A stretch of DNA of 58,281 nucleotides from Phycisphaerae bacterium (GTDB lineage Bacteria; Planctomycetota; Phycisphaerae; UBA1845; Fen-1342): positions 1 to 58,281 of the forward strand of contig JANQFV010000046.1 in the NCBI GenBank assembly GCA_028277645.1. Reading direction: 5' to 3'. A program made the translations under genes and the position numbers. Below, piece by piece: positions 1 through 10,609 of this stretch. The notes below the pieces were generated by a model. The model did not search any database. It had not been told where the DNA came from and saw nothing but the letters and a program-made list of their open reading frames with translations. Every line of letters begins with the position of its first letter. Position 1 is the first letter of the stretch.

Positions 1-2
1 AC

Positions 3-1340
3 GTTGCCGTGCGCGAGGTCCGCATCGCGAACCCCGAGATCGCCGACGTTGCCGTCACGACGCCCAAGCAGATCCTGGTCGACGGTAAGACCTTCGGATC
101 GACGCAGTTGGTCGCGACCGTCGAGGGTGGTGTGCAACGCGTGTTCACCGTGTCGGTGGATTTGGATCTCGAACGCCTCGAGGCCAGCATTCGACGCAAC
201 GTGCCGCGCGCCAAGATCAAGGTCTCGGCGCTGCTCGACTCCGTCGTCATCGCCGGCACCGTCCCCGACACCGAGTCCGCCGAGCGCATTCTCGAAATCG
301 CCGGCGTCTACACCGACAAGGTGATCAACCACATCACGGTCGCGGGCGTGCAACAGGTTCTACTGCGCTGCACCGTCGCCGAGATGAACCGCTCGGCAAC
401 GCGCCAGCTAGGCTTCAACGGTTGGATGGCGGGTGATGACTTCCAGGACGCGTTCCTGGTCAACAACCTCAACCAGATCAACCCGACTAACATCGGCGCT
501 GCCGCCGATGCGCTGGTCACCGCGCGCATCCCGTTCCTCACCGGCGAAGACGGCATCCCCATCGGCGCCTCGCCAACGCTGAGCCTCGGCTTCCCGCGCG
601 TGCAGATGCAGATGTTCATCCAGGCATTGCGCGAAAACGGGCTCCTGCAGGTGCTCGCCGAGCCGAACCTGGTGACGATCAGCGGACAGGAAGCGACGTT
701 CCTGGCCGGTGGCGAGTTCCCGATCCCCGTACCGCAGCGTGACGCGGTCACGATCGAGTTCCGTCAGTTCGGCGTGCTGCTCTCGTTTACGCCGACGGTG
801 GTCAGCCAGAACAGCATTCGATTGAAGGTCGCGCCGGAAGTCAGTGAGCCGGACTTTAGCACCGCCGTGACGATCACGGGCTTTGCCGTGCCCGGCCTGA
901 CGCAACGGAAGGTCGACACGGTTGTCGAGCTTGCCCCGGGCCAGACCTTTGCGATCGGCGGCCTGCTCAGCGAGCAGACCCGCGCCATCAACAGCAAGGT
1001 CCCGGGCGTCGGCGACATTCCGGTGCTCGGACAGCTCTTCACGTCCGTGGAGTACCAGCGCAGTGAGTCCGAGCTGGTCGTGCTCGTCACGCCCGAACTG
1101 GTCGGTCCGCTCAACCCGGATCAGATCGCTTACGTACCTGGCGCCGACCACATTCCGCCCAATGACTGGGAACTCTTCGGCCTCGGACAAATCGAGGGTG
1201 AAGGCGGCGCCGAAATCGACCCCGAAGAATCCCGCGCCGGAAATGACTGGCCGGTTCGACCGGGCGAACTCTACGGCGAAGACGCCGGAATGCGGTTGCG
1301 CGGGCCCATCGGTCCCGTGTCGGCCGACGAGGATTCCTGA
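3..1340 (+). CDS. cpaC: Tad pilus secretin CpaC/RcpA (5' partial)
   Basis: Outer-membrane secretin through which the Tad (Flp) pilus leaves the cell. The reading frame is open from base 3, and the first residues (VAVREVRIANPEIADV) match the interior N0-like domain of secretins, so the true start lies upstream of the window. Visible parts, numbered from the GTG at 9: a BON-like segment at about 60-110 (KIKVSALLDSVVIAGTV), then a secretin core from about 200 to 365 with the family signatures VLAEPNLVTISGQEATFLAGG and PGVGDIPVLGQLF. A polar, acidic tail of about 70 residues follows. It leads the pilus genes cpaE-cpaF-tadB-tadC on the same strand. Assignment to CpaC rather than a type II or III secretin rests on this context. 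Confidence 0.93.
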   Translation, partial: VAVREVRIANPEIADVAVTTPKQILVDGKTFGSTQLVATVEGGVQRVFTVSVDLDLERLEASIRRNVPRAKIKVSALLDSVVIAGTVPDTESAERILEIAGVYTDKVINHITVAGVQQVLLRCTVAEMNRSATRQLGFNGWMAGDDFQDAFLVNNLNQINPTNIGAAADALVTARIPFLTGEDGIPIGASPTLSLGFPRVQMQMFIQALRENGLLQVLAEPNLVTISGQEATFLAGGEFPIPVPQRDAVTIEFRQFGVLLSFTPTVVSQNSIRLKVAPEVSEPDFSTAVTITGFAVPGLTQRKVDTVVELAPGQTFAIGGLLSEQTRAINSKVPGVGDIPVLGQLFTSVEYQRSESELVVLVTPELVGPLNPDQIAYVPGADHIPPNDWELFGLGQIEGEGGAEIDPEESRAGNDWPVRPGELYGEDAGMRLRGPIGPVSADEDS

Positions 1341-1460
1341 TTACGACGGGGCGCGATGGTCTGCCGGACACGCCGGATTCCGTACGAAGGTAGGTCGTAT
1401 GAATATCCGTGAAACCAGGCAGGGGTTAGACCGGAGTACCGGCGACTGGGAGGTGTGAAC

Positions 1461-3239
1461 ATGCGCACTGTTTGCCATCGAAATCGACTCTATCGACGTC
1501 GCGGTGCCGTCGCGGCGCAAGTGGCTGTTTCAGCCACGATGATCCTGGGCGTGGGCGCGCTGGCGATCGACCTCGGCGCGATGTACACGACGCGTACGGA
1601 GCTACAGGTCGCCGCGGATGCCGCCGCGCTTGCCGCAGCCGCACAATTGGTCGGTGGCGTCGATCAGGATCCTGAGGACCTCGCGTTTGCCGCGGCCCGC
1701 GACTTTGCACAACGGCACGCAGCGTGGGGTGAACACCTCGACATTGACGGCAGTGATATCGAGTTCGGCACGGCCGAATACGACGCCAACTCCGGCAAGT
1801 TCACGTTCGAGCCGGGCGGCGCCAACTTCGATGCCGTCCGTGTCACCGTCAACCGCGCGGCCGGCGAAGCCGGCCCTGGCGCAATGCCGTTGATCTTCGC
1901 GAACCTGTTTGGCTTTAGCTCTGCTGACCTGCGCGCCCGCGCGGCGGCGGTACTGCTGCCCCGCGATATTTCGGTCGTGATCGACCTTTCGAATTCCATG
2001 TGCTGGGACAGCCAGTTGCGGTACTGGAATCGTGACGACGGTGGCTGCGCCAACCTCTACGACATCTGGGCCGCGCTCGACGGTCCCGAGCCGGCACGTC
2101 CGTACATCCCCGGATGCGAAGGCGAGACCGAGTACGCCGGCGACCCCGGGCCGACCTTCGGCGAGATGGACAACTGGGGCGCCCCGCTGCTGCCGGGCGC
2201 GTACAACGCCTATGCAGACAACGGTCTCTGGTACATTCGCAAGTATCAGAACTGCACGGAACCGGACGCCCGCGCCGCCCTCGAATTACGCGGTTACTCC
2301 CCATCGGAAGTCGATGCGCTGCTCAGCGGATCGCGCGACGACAACTACGGCGATAACTGGCGCAATCGCGTCGGCGTCATCCTCGGCGTGGCCATCTGGC
2401 ACAGCGGTCACCCCGGAGGGTACGACCCTGCCGGCGGGAACGGCAACACCACGGTCGGCAACAGCGAGACCGAATGGCTGGCGGTACCCGACTGCGCCGA
2501 AAACTGGAACTGGAAACACTACATCAACTGGGGCAAGAACAGCTACACCTACACCAGCGGTGCGGCAGGATACGAATTCCGCTATCGCTTCGGGCTGAAA
2601 ACGCTCACCGACTTCATGATGGAGCAGCGGCCGCAGAAGTACGCGAGCCCTTGCCTGTGGGCTACCCCCGAGCAACCCCTCCGCGCGGTTAAGGACGCCG
2701 TGCAGGCGATGATTGACGTCATCGATTCGCTCGACAACCTCGACCGTGTCTCGCTGGAGATTTTTGCGACGACGTCACGCCACGAGGTCGATCTGACGGA
2801 CCAGCTCCAGTCTATTCCGACGGTGCTCTACCAGCGGCAGTCGGGGCACTACGACCGTGCGACGAATATTGGCGGTGGTCTGAGCCGCGCCATCTCCGAG
2901 CTAACTTCGTCTCGCGCCCGAAGCACGACGCGCAAGGTAATCGTCCTGATGTCGGACGGCGTGGCAAACATCGACGAGAACGGTAACAGCGTCGGCGACG
3001 GCGCCCCTGCCGCGCGAGACTATGCCCGCGACATGGCGCAGCTCGCCGCCGATCACGACATGCGGATCTACACTGTCAGCGTCGGCTACAACGTCGACCG
3101 TCCGTTGATGCAAGAGATCGCGACGATCGGTGGCGGCCAGGAGTTCTACGCCGTCGGTAATCCGGAAGAGTACACCGAGCAACTGGAGCTGATCTTCCGT
3201 TCGCTCGGCGGAGAGCGCCCCGTCGCGCTCATCGAATAA
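1461..3239 (+). CDS. TadG-like pilus assembly protein with interrupted vWA domain
   Basis: Predicted Tad pilus accessory protein. The N-terminus has a basic stretch, one membrane segment (about residues 15-40) and an Ala-rich helix typical of the TadE/TadG N-terminal domain. A von Willebrand A domain follows, with its metal-site motif DLSNS at residues 175-179 and a later VLMSDGVAN strand. About 200 residues rich in Trp, Tyr, Asn and Cys separate the metal-site motif from the rest of the vWA fold, which is unusual. ATG at 1461 was chosen over the GTG at 1455 because GGGAGGTG sits just upstream of it. It lies between cpaC and cpaE on the same strand. The vWA part may bind a ligand or surface; this is inference. 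Confidence 0.85.
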   Translation: MRTVCHRNRLYRRRGAVAAQVAVSATMILGVGALAIDLGAMYTTRTELQVAADAAALAAAAQLVGGVDQDPEDLAFAAARDFAQRHAAWGEHLDIDGSDIEFGTAEYDANSGKFTFEPGGANFDAVRVTVNRAAGEAGPGAMPLIFANLFGFSSADLRARAAAVLLPRDISVVIDLSNSMCWDSQLRYWNRDDGGCANLYDIWAALDGPEPARPYIPGCEGETEYAGDPGPTFGEMDNWGAPLLPGAYNAYADNGLWYIRKYQNCTEPDARAALELRGYSPSEVDALLSGSRDDNYGDNWRNRVGVILGVAIWHSGHPGGYDPAGGNGNTTVGNSETEWLAVPDCAENWNWKHYINWGKNSYTYTSGAAGYEFRYRFGLKTLTDFMMEQRPQKYASPCLWATPEQPLRAVKDAVQAMIDVIDSLDNLDRVSLEIFATTSRHEVDLTDQLQSIPTVLYQRQSGHYDRATNIGGGLSRAISELTSSRARSTTRKVIVLMSDGVANIDENGNSVGDGAPAARDYARDMAQLAADHDMRIYTVSVGYNVDRPLMQEIATIGGGQEFYAVGNPEEYTEQLELIFRSLGGERPVALIE

Positions 3240-3405
3240 TCGCCTCACGAGCGCAGCGCGAACAGCAACACGCGCTCGCGCTGCCAGCGCTATCGGAATA
3301 CGGATCAGAGGTGATCCGTGACATCGGGGCCGCGCGGTGACGGCTGTCGCCGCGACGGTGTGCAGAAACGTGCCGGACACAGGCACGAAAGGGAGACACG
3401 CGGCC

Positions 3406-4629
3406 GTGAGTCGACCGGTCCGGGTGATAGTCGTCAACACGGACGAAGGCGCGGCGCGCGAACTGCGCGCCCATCTGTTGAGTGTTGAGGGCGTCAAAAT
3501 CGTTGCCGAAATCGACGAGCCCGCGCTGCTGCGTCAGGCCGTCGCGCAGTTCCCGGCCGAGGTGCTTTTGATGCACCTAGACCCCGATCCGAAGGGGATG
3601 ATGCCGGTGCTCGCACCGGTCATCTCCGAACACAAGGACCGCCTTGCCGCCATCGCGATGACCGAGGATCGCGACGCCGAGCTCGTCATGCAGGCCATGC
3701 GCGCCGGTATGCGTGAGTTCTTGTGGAAACCGTTTCCCTCTGAGCAGCTCAACGAGATCCTTCGCCGCATTGCCCGCGAAGCGCCATCCGGCGGCAATCA
3801 CGCGGGCCGACTGGTGCCCATCGTCGGTGCCTGTGGCGGCGTCGGCACGACGACAATCGCCACGAACGTGGCCGTTGAGCTTGGACAGCTCGAGCACTTT
3901 GACGGCAATCGTCGTCCGAAAGTGGCCGTGGTCGACCTCGACTTTCGCTTCGGACAGGTCGCCATGTTTCTCGATGCCCAGCCGACGTACACGATCGCCG
4001 AGTTGTGCGACACGTCCGAACATGTCGAAGGTCAGATGATCGAGCGCGTGATGGTCAAGCATCGTTCCGGCATCCACGTGCTCGCGCAGCCCAGCGATAT
4101 GGACCAGGCGGACCGTATCAGTGCCGGCCAGACGGCGGGGGTGCTCGCCGCGCTGCTCGAACACTACGACTTTGTCGTCGTGGACGGGCCGGTGCGGTTC
4201 GATCCCACGGCTCGGGCCGTCTTCGACATGACGGACATCTACATTGTGGTGCTGCAACTGCTCGTTCCCGCTGTCCGCAACGCCGACCGGCTGATACAGG
4301 AGCTGGGTCGGGGTGGCTACAACCTCGACCAGATTCGCTTGGTGTGCAATCGCTTCGGGCGCGATACGGGATTTCTCGATCCGGCCGACGTGGAGGCCAC
4401 GCTGCACCGTAAGCTCGACTGGACACTGCCGGATGACTGGCGCACCGCCAGCGCTGCGATCAACATCGGCGCACCACTGCTGGACTACGCACCGAAATCG
4501 AAGTTGCGCTTGGCGTTTCAGGAAATCGCGGAGGGCATCGGCCGTCGATTCGCCAGCGAAGTGGACGAAGCTGAGGACGAATCGAAGAACGCTGAAAAGA
4601 AAGGGCTCTTGTCGCTGTTCGGGAGTTAG
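3406..4629 (+). CDS. cpaE: CpaE/TadZ-like pilus localisation ATPase
   Basis: MinD/ParA-type protein that in Tad systems places the pilus machine at its cellular site. The first 120 or so residues form a receiver-like fold (RPVRVIVVNTDEG...) without an obvious phosphoacceptor aspartate. The ATPase part starts with GACGGVGTTTIATNVA, a deviant Walker A in which both usual lysines (KGGxGKT) are absent. VAVVDLDFRFGQVAMFLD follows, as in CpaE proteins. GTG at 3406 is preferred: AAAGGGAGA lies about 10 nt upstream, whereas the GTG at 3337 has no ribosome site. The protein is 407 aa, and the gene is followed by cpaF after 48 nt. Confidence 0.88.
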   Translation: MSRPVRVIVVNTDEGAARELRAHLLSVEGVKIVAEIDEPALLRQAVAQFPAEVLLMHLDPDPKGMMPVLAPVISEHKDRLAAIAMTEDRDAELVMQAMRAGMREFLWKPFPSEQLNEILRRIAREAPSGGNHAGRLVPIVGACGGVGTTTIATNVAVELGQLEHFDGNRRPKVAVVDLDFRFGQVAMFLDAQPTYTIAELCDTSEHVEGQMIERVMVKHRSGIHVLAQPSDMDQADRISAGQTAGVLAALLEHYDFVVVDGPVRFDPTARAVFDMTDIYIVVLQLLVPAVRNADRLIQELGRGGYNLDQIRLVCNRFGRDTGFLDPADVEATLHRKLDWTLPDDWRTASAAINIGAPLLDYAPKSKLRLAFQEIAEGIGRRFASEVDEAEDESKNAEKKGLLSLFGS

Positions 4630-4677
4630 AAAGCGCCGTCTCCGATGAGATTTTCCGTGACGGCTTAGGAGTTACTG

Positions 4678-6132
<1,455 letters not shown>

Positions 6133-6143
6133 GGGAGATCGCC

Positions 6144-7139
6144 ATGATCGCCGCCAGTACCCTAGGCAGCATCCTGCTGATCGTCCTGCCCCTGGCCGGG
6201 TCTGTGTTCCTGGCCTACGGCGTGTTTAACGTCGTGCAGGACCTGCGCGTCAACGATCGTCAACGTGTTAAGGAACGTCTCCGCGGCGGCCGGGCCGCCA
6301 AACGGCAGAAACAGGAGTCGATGTCCTTCGACGACTTCCGCCGACAGACGGCGGAAGCGCGCGGGTTCCTTGCCCGCTCCCTGACGCGATTCAGCTTTAC
6401 TGCCAATTTCCAACGCACGCTCGAACAGGCCAACGTCCCCTGGTCCGCAGCGCAAACGCTGGTGAATCTCACCGCGATCGCGAGCGTGCTGCTCGCCATC
6501 CTGCTGCTGACGCAGGCGCCACCTCTGGCGACGTTCGGAGCGCCGGTCGCCGTGTTCGTCTTGCCGGTGCTGTATTTCTACCGACGGCGTAAGAAGCGGC
6601 TGGACAAGCTGGTGACGCAGCTCCCGGACGTGTTCGAGTTGCTCAGCCAGGCTCTGCGGGCCGGAAACTCGCTGGCGAGCGCGATGCAGTTGATCGCCAA
6701 AGAGGTCCCGGAGCCAGCCGGTACCGAATTCGCCCGTGTCTTTCACGAGCAGAATCTCGGCCTCAAGATGGAAGACGCGCTGCGCAACCTCGCCGATCGC
6801 GTCGACGTGCTCGACGTACGCTTGTTCGTCACCGCTGTCTTGATCCAGCGCCAGGTCGGTGGCGATCTAGCCGAGGTGCTCGACAAGATCGGTGCCCTGA
6901 TCCGCGGGCGTATCGAACTGTACGGCACAGTCAAGGTGCTGACGGCCGAGGGACGCTTGTCCGGTTACGTGTTGCTCGCGCTGCCCGTGCTGGTCCTGCT
7001 CGCCATCTCGTATCTCAATCCGCCGTACGCAGCCGTGCTGTTCACGGATCCGACCGGGAAGATGTTGTTGACCGGCGCCGTGATCATGCAGCTCATGGGT
7101 TGGGCGATGATCAAGAAAATCGTCAACATCAAGGTCTAA
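6144..7139 (+). CDS. tadB: Tad pilus inner-membrane platform protein TadB
   Basis: Integral-membrane platform protein of the Tad machine (type II secretion F family). An N-terminal membrane segment spans about residues 8-30. A hydrophobic pair lies around 110-155, ending in YFYRRRKKR. The cytoplasmic F-domain has LPDVFELLSQALRAGNSLASAM, characteristic of TadB, and two C-terminal membrane segments close the protein. ATG at 6144 follows AAGGGAGATCGCC, giving 331 aa. It starts 11 nt after cpaF and is surely co-transcribed with it. Confidence 0.95.
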   Translation: MIAASTLGSILLIVLPLAGSVFLAYGVFNVVQDLRVNDRQRVKERLRGGRAAKRQKQESMSFDDFRRQTAEARGFLARSLTRFSFTANFQRTLEQANVPWSAAQTLVNLTAIASVLLAILLLTQAPPLATFGAPVAVFVLPVLYFYRRRKKRLDKLVTQLPDVFELLSQALRAGNSLASAMQLIAKEVPEPAGTEFARVFHEQNLGLKMEDALRNLADRVDVLDVRLFVTAVLIQRQVGGDLAEVLDKIGALIRGRIELYGTVKVLTAEGRLSGYVLLALPVLVLLAISYLNPPYAAVLFTDPTGKMLLTGAVIMQLMGWAMIKKIVNIKV

Positions 7140-7175
7140 GCCGGCGACTCGCCGTGTCTTGCGAGGTCTGAAGCT

Positions 7176-8138
7176 ATGGAATTCGACGCGAACCTGATTA
7201 CGCTCGGCGGGCTGACGGCCCTGGCTATCGGCTTGATCATCTACAGCGTGCTCCCCCGCAAGCAGGACGATCGCGACGTCGTTCGCCGCCGCCTCGCCGG
7301 ACAGCGCGGCGCGGACGAAGCTGCCGAGATCCGCGACCGCGCCCGGGCGTCGGCCAGCGCCCAGCTCGTGAAGCGCGCCGCGCCGATGCTCAACAAGATC
7401 GTCATGCCGACGTCGGATGAAGAGCAGACCAACCTGCGCGTCAGGCTGGCCAACGCCGGCTTCCGACAACCGCAGGCCCAGACGCTGTTCCTTGCCAGCA
7501 AGTCGGTGTGCGCTGTGGTGGGCGTCGTCGCCGGCCTCGCCGCGGGATTGAGCGCTCAGTGGAGCGCCGCGATGATCGCCGGCGCCGCCGCCTTCGGCGC
7601 GGGGGCAGGCATGATGCTCCCAGGCATCTGGCTCTCGCTGGCCGTTGGCAACCGCATGACGAAGCTGCGGAACGGACTCCCCGACACGCTCGATCTGCTC
7701 GTCGTGTCGGTTGAGGCGGGTCTAGCGCTGGATGCCGCGCTGAAACGCGTCGGCGAGGAAATGGCGAGCGTCCACTCCGACCTCTCCGATGAGCTACGCA
7801 TCGCGACCATGGAGACACAGATGGGCCTGCCGCGTAACGAGGCCCTCAGCAACATGGCCCGCCGCACCGGCCTGGACGAAGTACGCAGCCTAGTGTCGGT
7901 CATCACGCAGGCCGAGAAGTTCGGAACGAGCGTCGCCCGCGCCCTCCGCAATCAGGCCACGGCTCTCCGCACCAAGCGCCGTCAGCGGGCCGAAGAGAAG
8001 GCCCAAAAGACCGCCGTCAAGCTGATGATCCCGCTCGTGATGTTCATCTTCCCGGCCATGTTCGTCGTCCTGGGCGGCCCGGCCGCGATTAACATCATGA
8101 AAGCCCTCAAGGAGAATCCGCAGCTCATGGGCGGATAA
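7176..8138 (+). CDS. tadC: Tad pilus inner-membrane platform protein TadC
   Basis: Partner of TadB in the inner-membrane platform. It has an N-terminal membrane segment, a hydrophobic pair around 110-150, the F-domain signature LPDTLDLLVVSVEAGLALDAAL and a C-terminal membrane segment (VKLMIPLVMFIFPAMFVVL). At 320 aa it has normal length. It is 36 nt downstream of tadB and is the last gene of the pilus run. The usual pilin, prepilin peptidase and TadD genes are not in the window. Confidence 0.95.
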   Translation: MEFDANLITLGGLTALAIGLIIYSVLPRKQDDRDVVRRRLAGQRGADEAAEIRDRARASASAQLVKRAAPMLNKIVMPTSDEEQTNLRVRLANAGFRQPQAQTLFLASKSVCAVVGVVAGLAAGLSAQWSAAMIAGAAAFGAGAGMMLPGIWLSLAVGNRMTKLRNGLPDTLDLLVVSVEAGLALDAALKRVGEEMASVHSDLSDELRIATMETQMGLPRNEALSNMARRTGLDEVRSLVSVITQAEKFGTSVARALRNQATALRTKRRQRAEEKAQKTAVKLMIPLVMFIFPAMFVVLGGPAAINIMKALKENPQLMGG

Positions 8139-8154
8139 GCGGCTATCACAGCCG

Positions 8155-8169
8155 GCGCGGGCCCCGCGC
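8155..8169. terminator. GC-rich hairpin after the tad operon
   Basis: GCGCGG-GCC-CCGCGC is a perfect 6-bp stem starting 17 nt after the tadC stop. There is no T-run, so termination is only a guess. The gap 8139-8409 otherwise shows a 10-bp palindrome (GTCACGTGAC, 8238-8247) and no gene. Confidence 0.3.
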
Positions 8170-8345
8170 AGATGCACTCAGCCTCCCTAACGCGGCCGGG
8201 AAAGCCGTGTCCTACCAGCCGTAGGCATACTTGCATCGTCACGTGACAGATCCGATACTGGCGCATTCCCCAGCTTCTGCTCGGGTCGCGCCTACGATCA
8301 AACGCCGCGTGCCCGTGCGAACGCTGTCGAGTACGGAACGAAGCC

Positions 8346-8388
8346 GTTGCGCCGGGGGCGACATCTGCCGGTTTGTCCGCGGCGCAAC
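8346..8388. promoter_or_regulatory. Leader stem-loop before the first DUF1573 gene
   Basis: GTTGCGCCG (8346-8354) and CGGCGCAAC (8380-8388) form a perfect 9-bp inverted repeat with a 25-nt loop. It ends about 20 nt before the ATG at 8410, just ahead of the likely ribosome site GGGAG. It may be an operator or an mRNA structure that affects translation. Confidence 0.35.
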
Positions 8389-8409
8389 GAACCTGGGAGT
8401 CGGCTGACT

Positions 8410-9483
8410 ATGCATCGGACACAACTCGTAGCCCGTGGAATCCTGATCGTGCTGAGCGCGGGAGTCGCGTTCGCGCAGGAGGCGGCCCAACCCAAGCTGA
8501 CGCTTTCGCAACCCTCGTGGGACTTCGGCAAGGCGTGGCACCCGGAGCCGCGGTCGATGGTCCTGACGCTGCACAATGAAGGCACCGGCGAGCTGCGCAT
8601 CGAAGAGGTGCGCTCGACCTGCGGCTGCACCGTTGCCCAACCCGCGACAAATCGCGTAGCGCCCGGCGGCTCCACCACCGTGAACGTCAAGTTCGACACG
8701 CATGGCAAGCAAGGCGATGTGAGTTCGAAGGTCATCATCAAATCGAACGATCCCAAACGCCGCGAAGTGCAATTCCCCATCAAGGGCTTCGTGCTGCGCG
8801 CCGTGACGCGCGATCCGCTGGGAGGATTCGGCGTGCGTGCCCTCGACGGCAAACCGGGCCTGGTCGGCACCCTCAAGCTCGAGAACCAAACCGATCAGCC
8901 GATGGACCTCAAGCTCAAGTCGAACACGTTGTCCGCACTGGACATCGAAATCCGTGAGGTCACGCCCGGCCTGTCCTACGAAGTCGTCGGGCGCACCAAT
9001 CGCCAGCTCGATGAGGGGCAGTACCGCGGCGCGATGATCTTCACGACCGGTCTCGACCGTGAGCCAACCCTGAATATCACGGCGACGATCCGCATTTTCT
9101 CCGTCGTGCAGCCCTCGCCGGGTGCCATCTATCTGCGCAAAGGTGACGAGAAGCCAGTTACCCGCCGAATCATGGTGCAGTACTACGGCCAGAGCGACAA
9201 TTTCAAGGTGCTCGGAGCAAAGTGCGACCATCCGTTGATCAACGTCAAACTCGGCCCCGTCCAGGAACCCTACGCCGGCCTCAAGAAGATGCAGCCGCCG
9301 ATGAAGAAGATGTGTTACGTGACGGCGGAATTACCCGAACCGTCTAAGATTCCGGACGCCGGCTCCATCATTGAGATCCGCACGAACGACCCCGAGGTTC
9401 CGCTTATGAAGGTGCTGGTCACCACCGACAAGGTCGCGTGGCAGGGAATTATGTACGGCACAAACCCGCTCCCGGCGAACTAG
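8410..9483 (+). CDS. Secreted DUF1573 protein (first of a tandem pair)
   Basis: Exported protein of 357 aa. A signal peptide (about residues 1-24, ending AFAQ) is followed by a DUF1573 immunoglobulin-like domain. The family hallmarks are visible: WDFGKAW, then STCGCTVAQPATNRVAPGGSTTVNVKF. The Cys-Gly-Cys motif is typical of the family. The rest looks like further beta-rich domains. The ATG at 8410 gives a complete signal peptide; the longer frame from 8347 does not start with one. The function of DUF1573 proteins is not established. It is a paralogue of the next gene. Confidence 0.85.
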   Translation: MHRTQLVARGILIVLSAGVAFAQEAAQPKLTLSQPSWDFGKAWHPEPRSMVLTLHNEGTGELRIEEVRSTCGCTVAQPATNRVAPGGSTTVNVKFDTHGKQGDVSSKVIIKSNDPKRREVQFPIKGFVLRAVTRDPLGGFGVRALDGKPGLVGTLKLENQTDQPMDLKLKSNTLSALDIEIREVTPGLSYEVVGRTNRQLDEGQYRGAMIFTTGLDREPTLNITATIRIFSVVQPSPGAIYLRKGDEKPVTRRIMVQYYGQSDNFKVLGAKCDHPLINVKLGPVQEPYAGLKKMQPPMKKMCYVTAELPEPSKIPDAGSIIEIRTNDPEVPLMKVLVTTDKVAWQGIMYGTNPLPAN

Positions 9484-9565
9484 GATTCCGCGGGCGTCGT
9501 AGCTGGCAGTGTTGAAGATGAGAGTCGAAGCGGCGTGGCAGCCGCCGTAGAGCGAGGAAATAGTC

Positions 9566-10609
9566 GTGAAACTGCGAACTGTGCGATATCTCCTGGTCAT
9601 CGGATTGACGCTCGGTGCTGTGAGCGAGTGGGCCACAGCCCAGCAGGAAGAGACGAAGACCGCCCCCCGCCTCGAGGCCGAGAACCTCGAATGGGACTTC
9701 GGCACCGTCTGGCAGGGCGAACCGCTCGAGCACATCGTGACGCTTAAGAACGTCGGTGACGCCCCGCTTGAGATCACCGAGGTCAAGAGTTCCTGCGGCT
9801 GCACGACGCCGTCGAAGCCCAAGTCGCCGCTGATGCCCGGCGAATCGGACAAGCTAACCGTCTCGTACAACTCCAAGTCCAAGATGGGCAAAGCCAACCA
9901 GACGATCACGTTGACCACCAATGACCCCCAGCAGGCACGCGTCATCGTCCGAGTCCGGGGAGAGGTCAAGCCCTGCTACGAGCTGAAGCCCAAGAGCGGC
10001 GTGATGTTCGGCAGCCTGCTCAGCAGCACGCGTGAGACGCGGACGGTCGAGATCCGCAACCTGTACGATCAGCCCTTGAGTCTTGAGGTCAAGGCCGAGC
10101 AGGACACAAGCCCCTACGAGCTAAAGCTCAAGGAGGTCGAGGAAGGCCAGTTGTTCGAGCTCGCGGTCAGCACTGTTCCGCCGCTGCCGGTCGGCACGGT
10201 GCAGACGAGCATCAAACTGGCAACGAACCTCGAGCGGTATCCCGAACTGCCGATCACCGTCTTCGGCTTCGTGCCCTCGCCGGTGAAGGTAACGCCCGCG
10301 TCGCTGTTCTGGCCGAAGAACTCCGTGATGGAGATGAAGTACACGCTGTGGGTATCGCACGCTCCCGACCATCCGATAAAGGTGCTGGGCGCCACGGCGA
10401 ACCACGAATCGATCAAGGTGACCGTTGCCGGCGACGACGCCGACCCCGGAGCCAAGGGGCAGATCAAGGTCCTCGTGACACTGCCCCCGGGCAATCGTCT
10501 TCCTGATGATGTGGAGCCCAGTATCGAGATTCAGACCGACGCCAAGGGCACCAGCTTCGAGACGATCAGCGTCCCAGTGAAGGTGGTGATACCACGCTCA
10601 CACTCCTGA
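9566..10609 (+). CDS. Secreted DUF1573 protein (second of a tandem pair)
   Basis: Exported protein of 347 aa with signal peptide (about 1-25, ending ATAQQ), then a DUF1573 domain with WDFGTVWQGEPLEH and SSCGCTTPSKPKSPLMPGESDKL. It starts with GTG behind GCGAGGAAA. Layout and size match the preceding gene and suggest an old tandem duplication. The two are 82 nt apart on one strand and probably co-transcribed. No enzymatic residues stand out, so a structural or binding role in the periplasm or at the cell surface is the most I would infer. Confidence 0.85.
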   Translation: MKLRTVRYLLVIGLTLGAVSEWATAQQEETKTAPRLEAENLEWDFGTVWQGEPLEHIVTLKNVGDAPLEITEVKSSCGCTTPSKPKSPLMPGESDKLTVSYNSKSKMGKANQTITLTTNDPQQARVIVRVRGEVKPCYELKPKSGVMFGSLLSSTRETRTVEIRNLYDQPLSLEVKAEQDTSPYELKLKEVEEGQLFELAVSTVPPLPVGTVQTSIKLATNLERYPELPITVFGFVPSPVKVTPASLFWPKNSVMEMKYTLWVSHAPDHPIKVLGATANHESIKVTVAGDDADPGAKGQIKVLVTLPPGNRLPDDVEPSIEIQTDAKGTSFETISVPVKVVIPRSHS

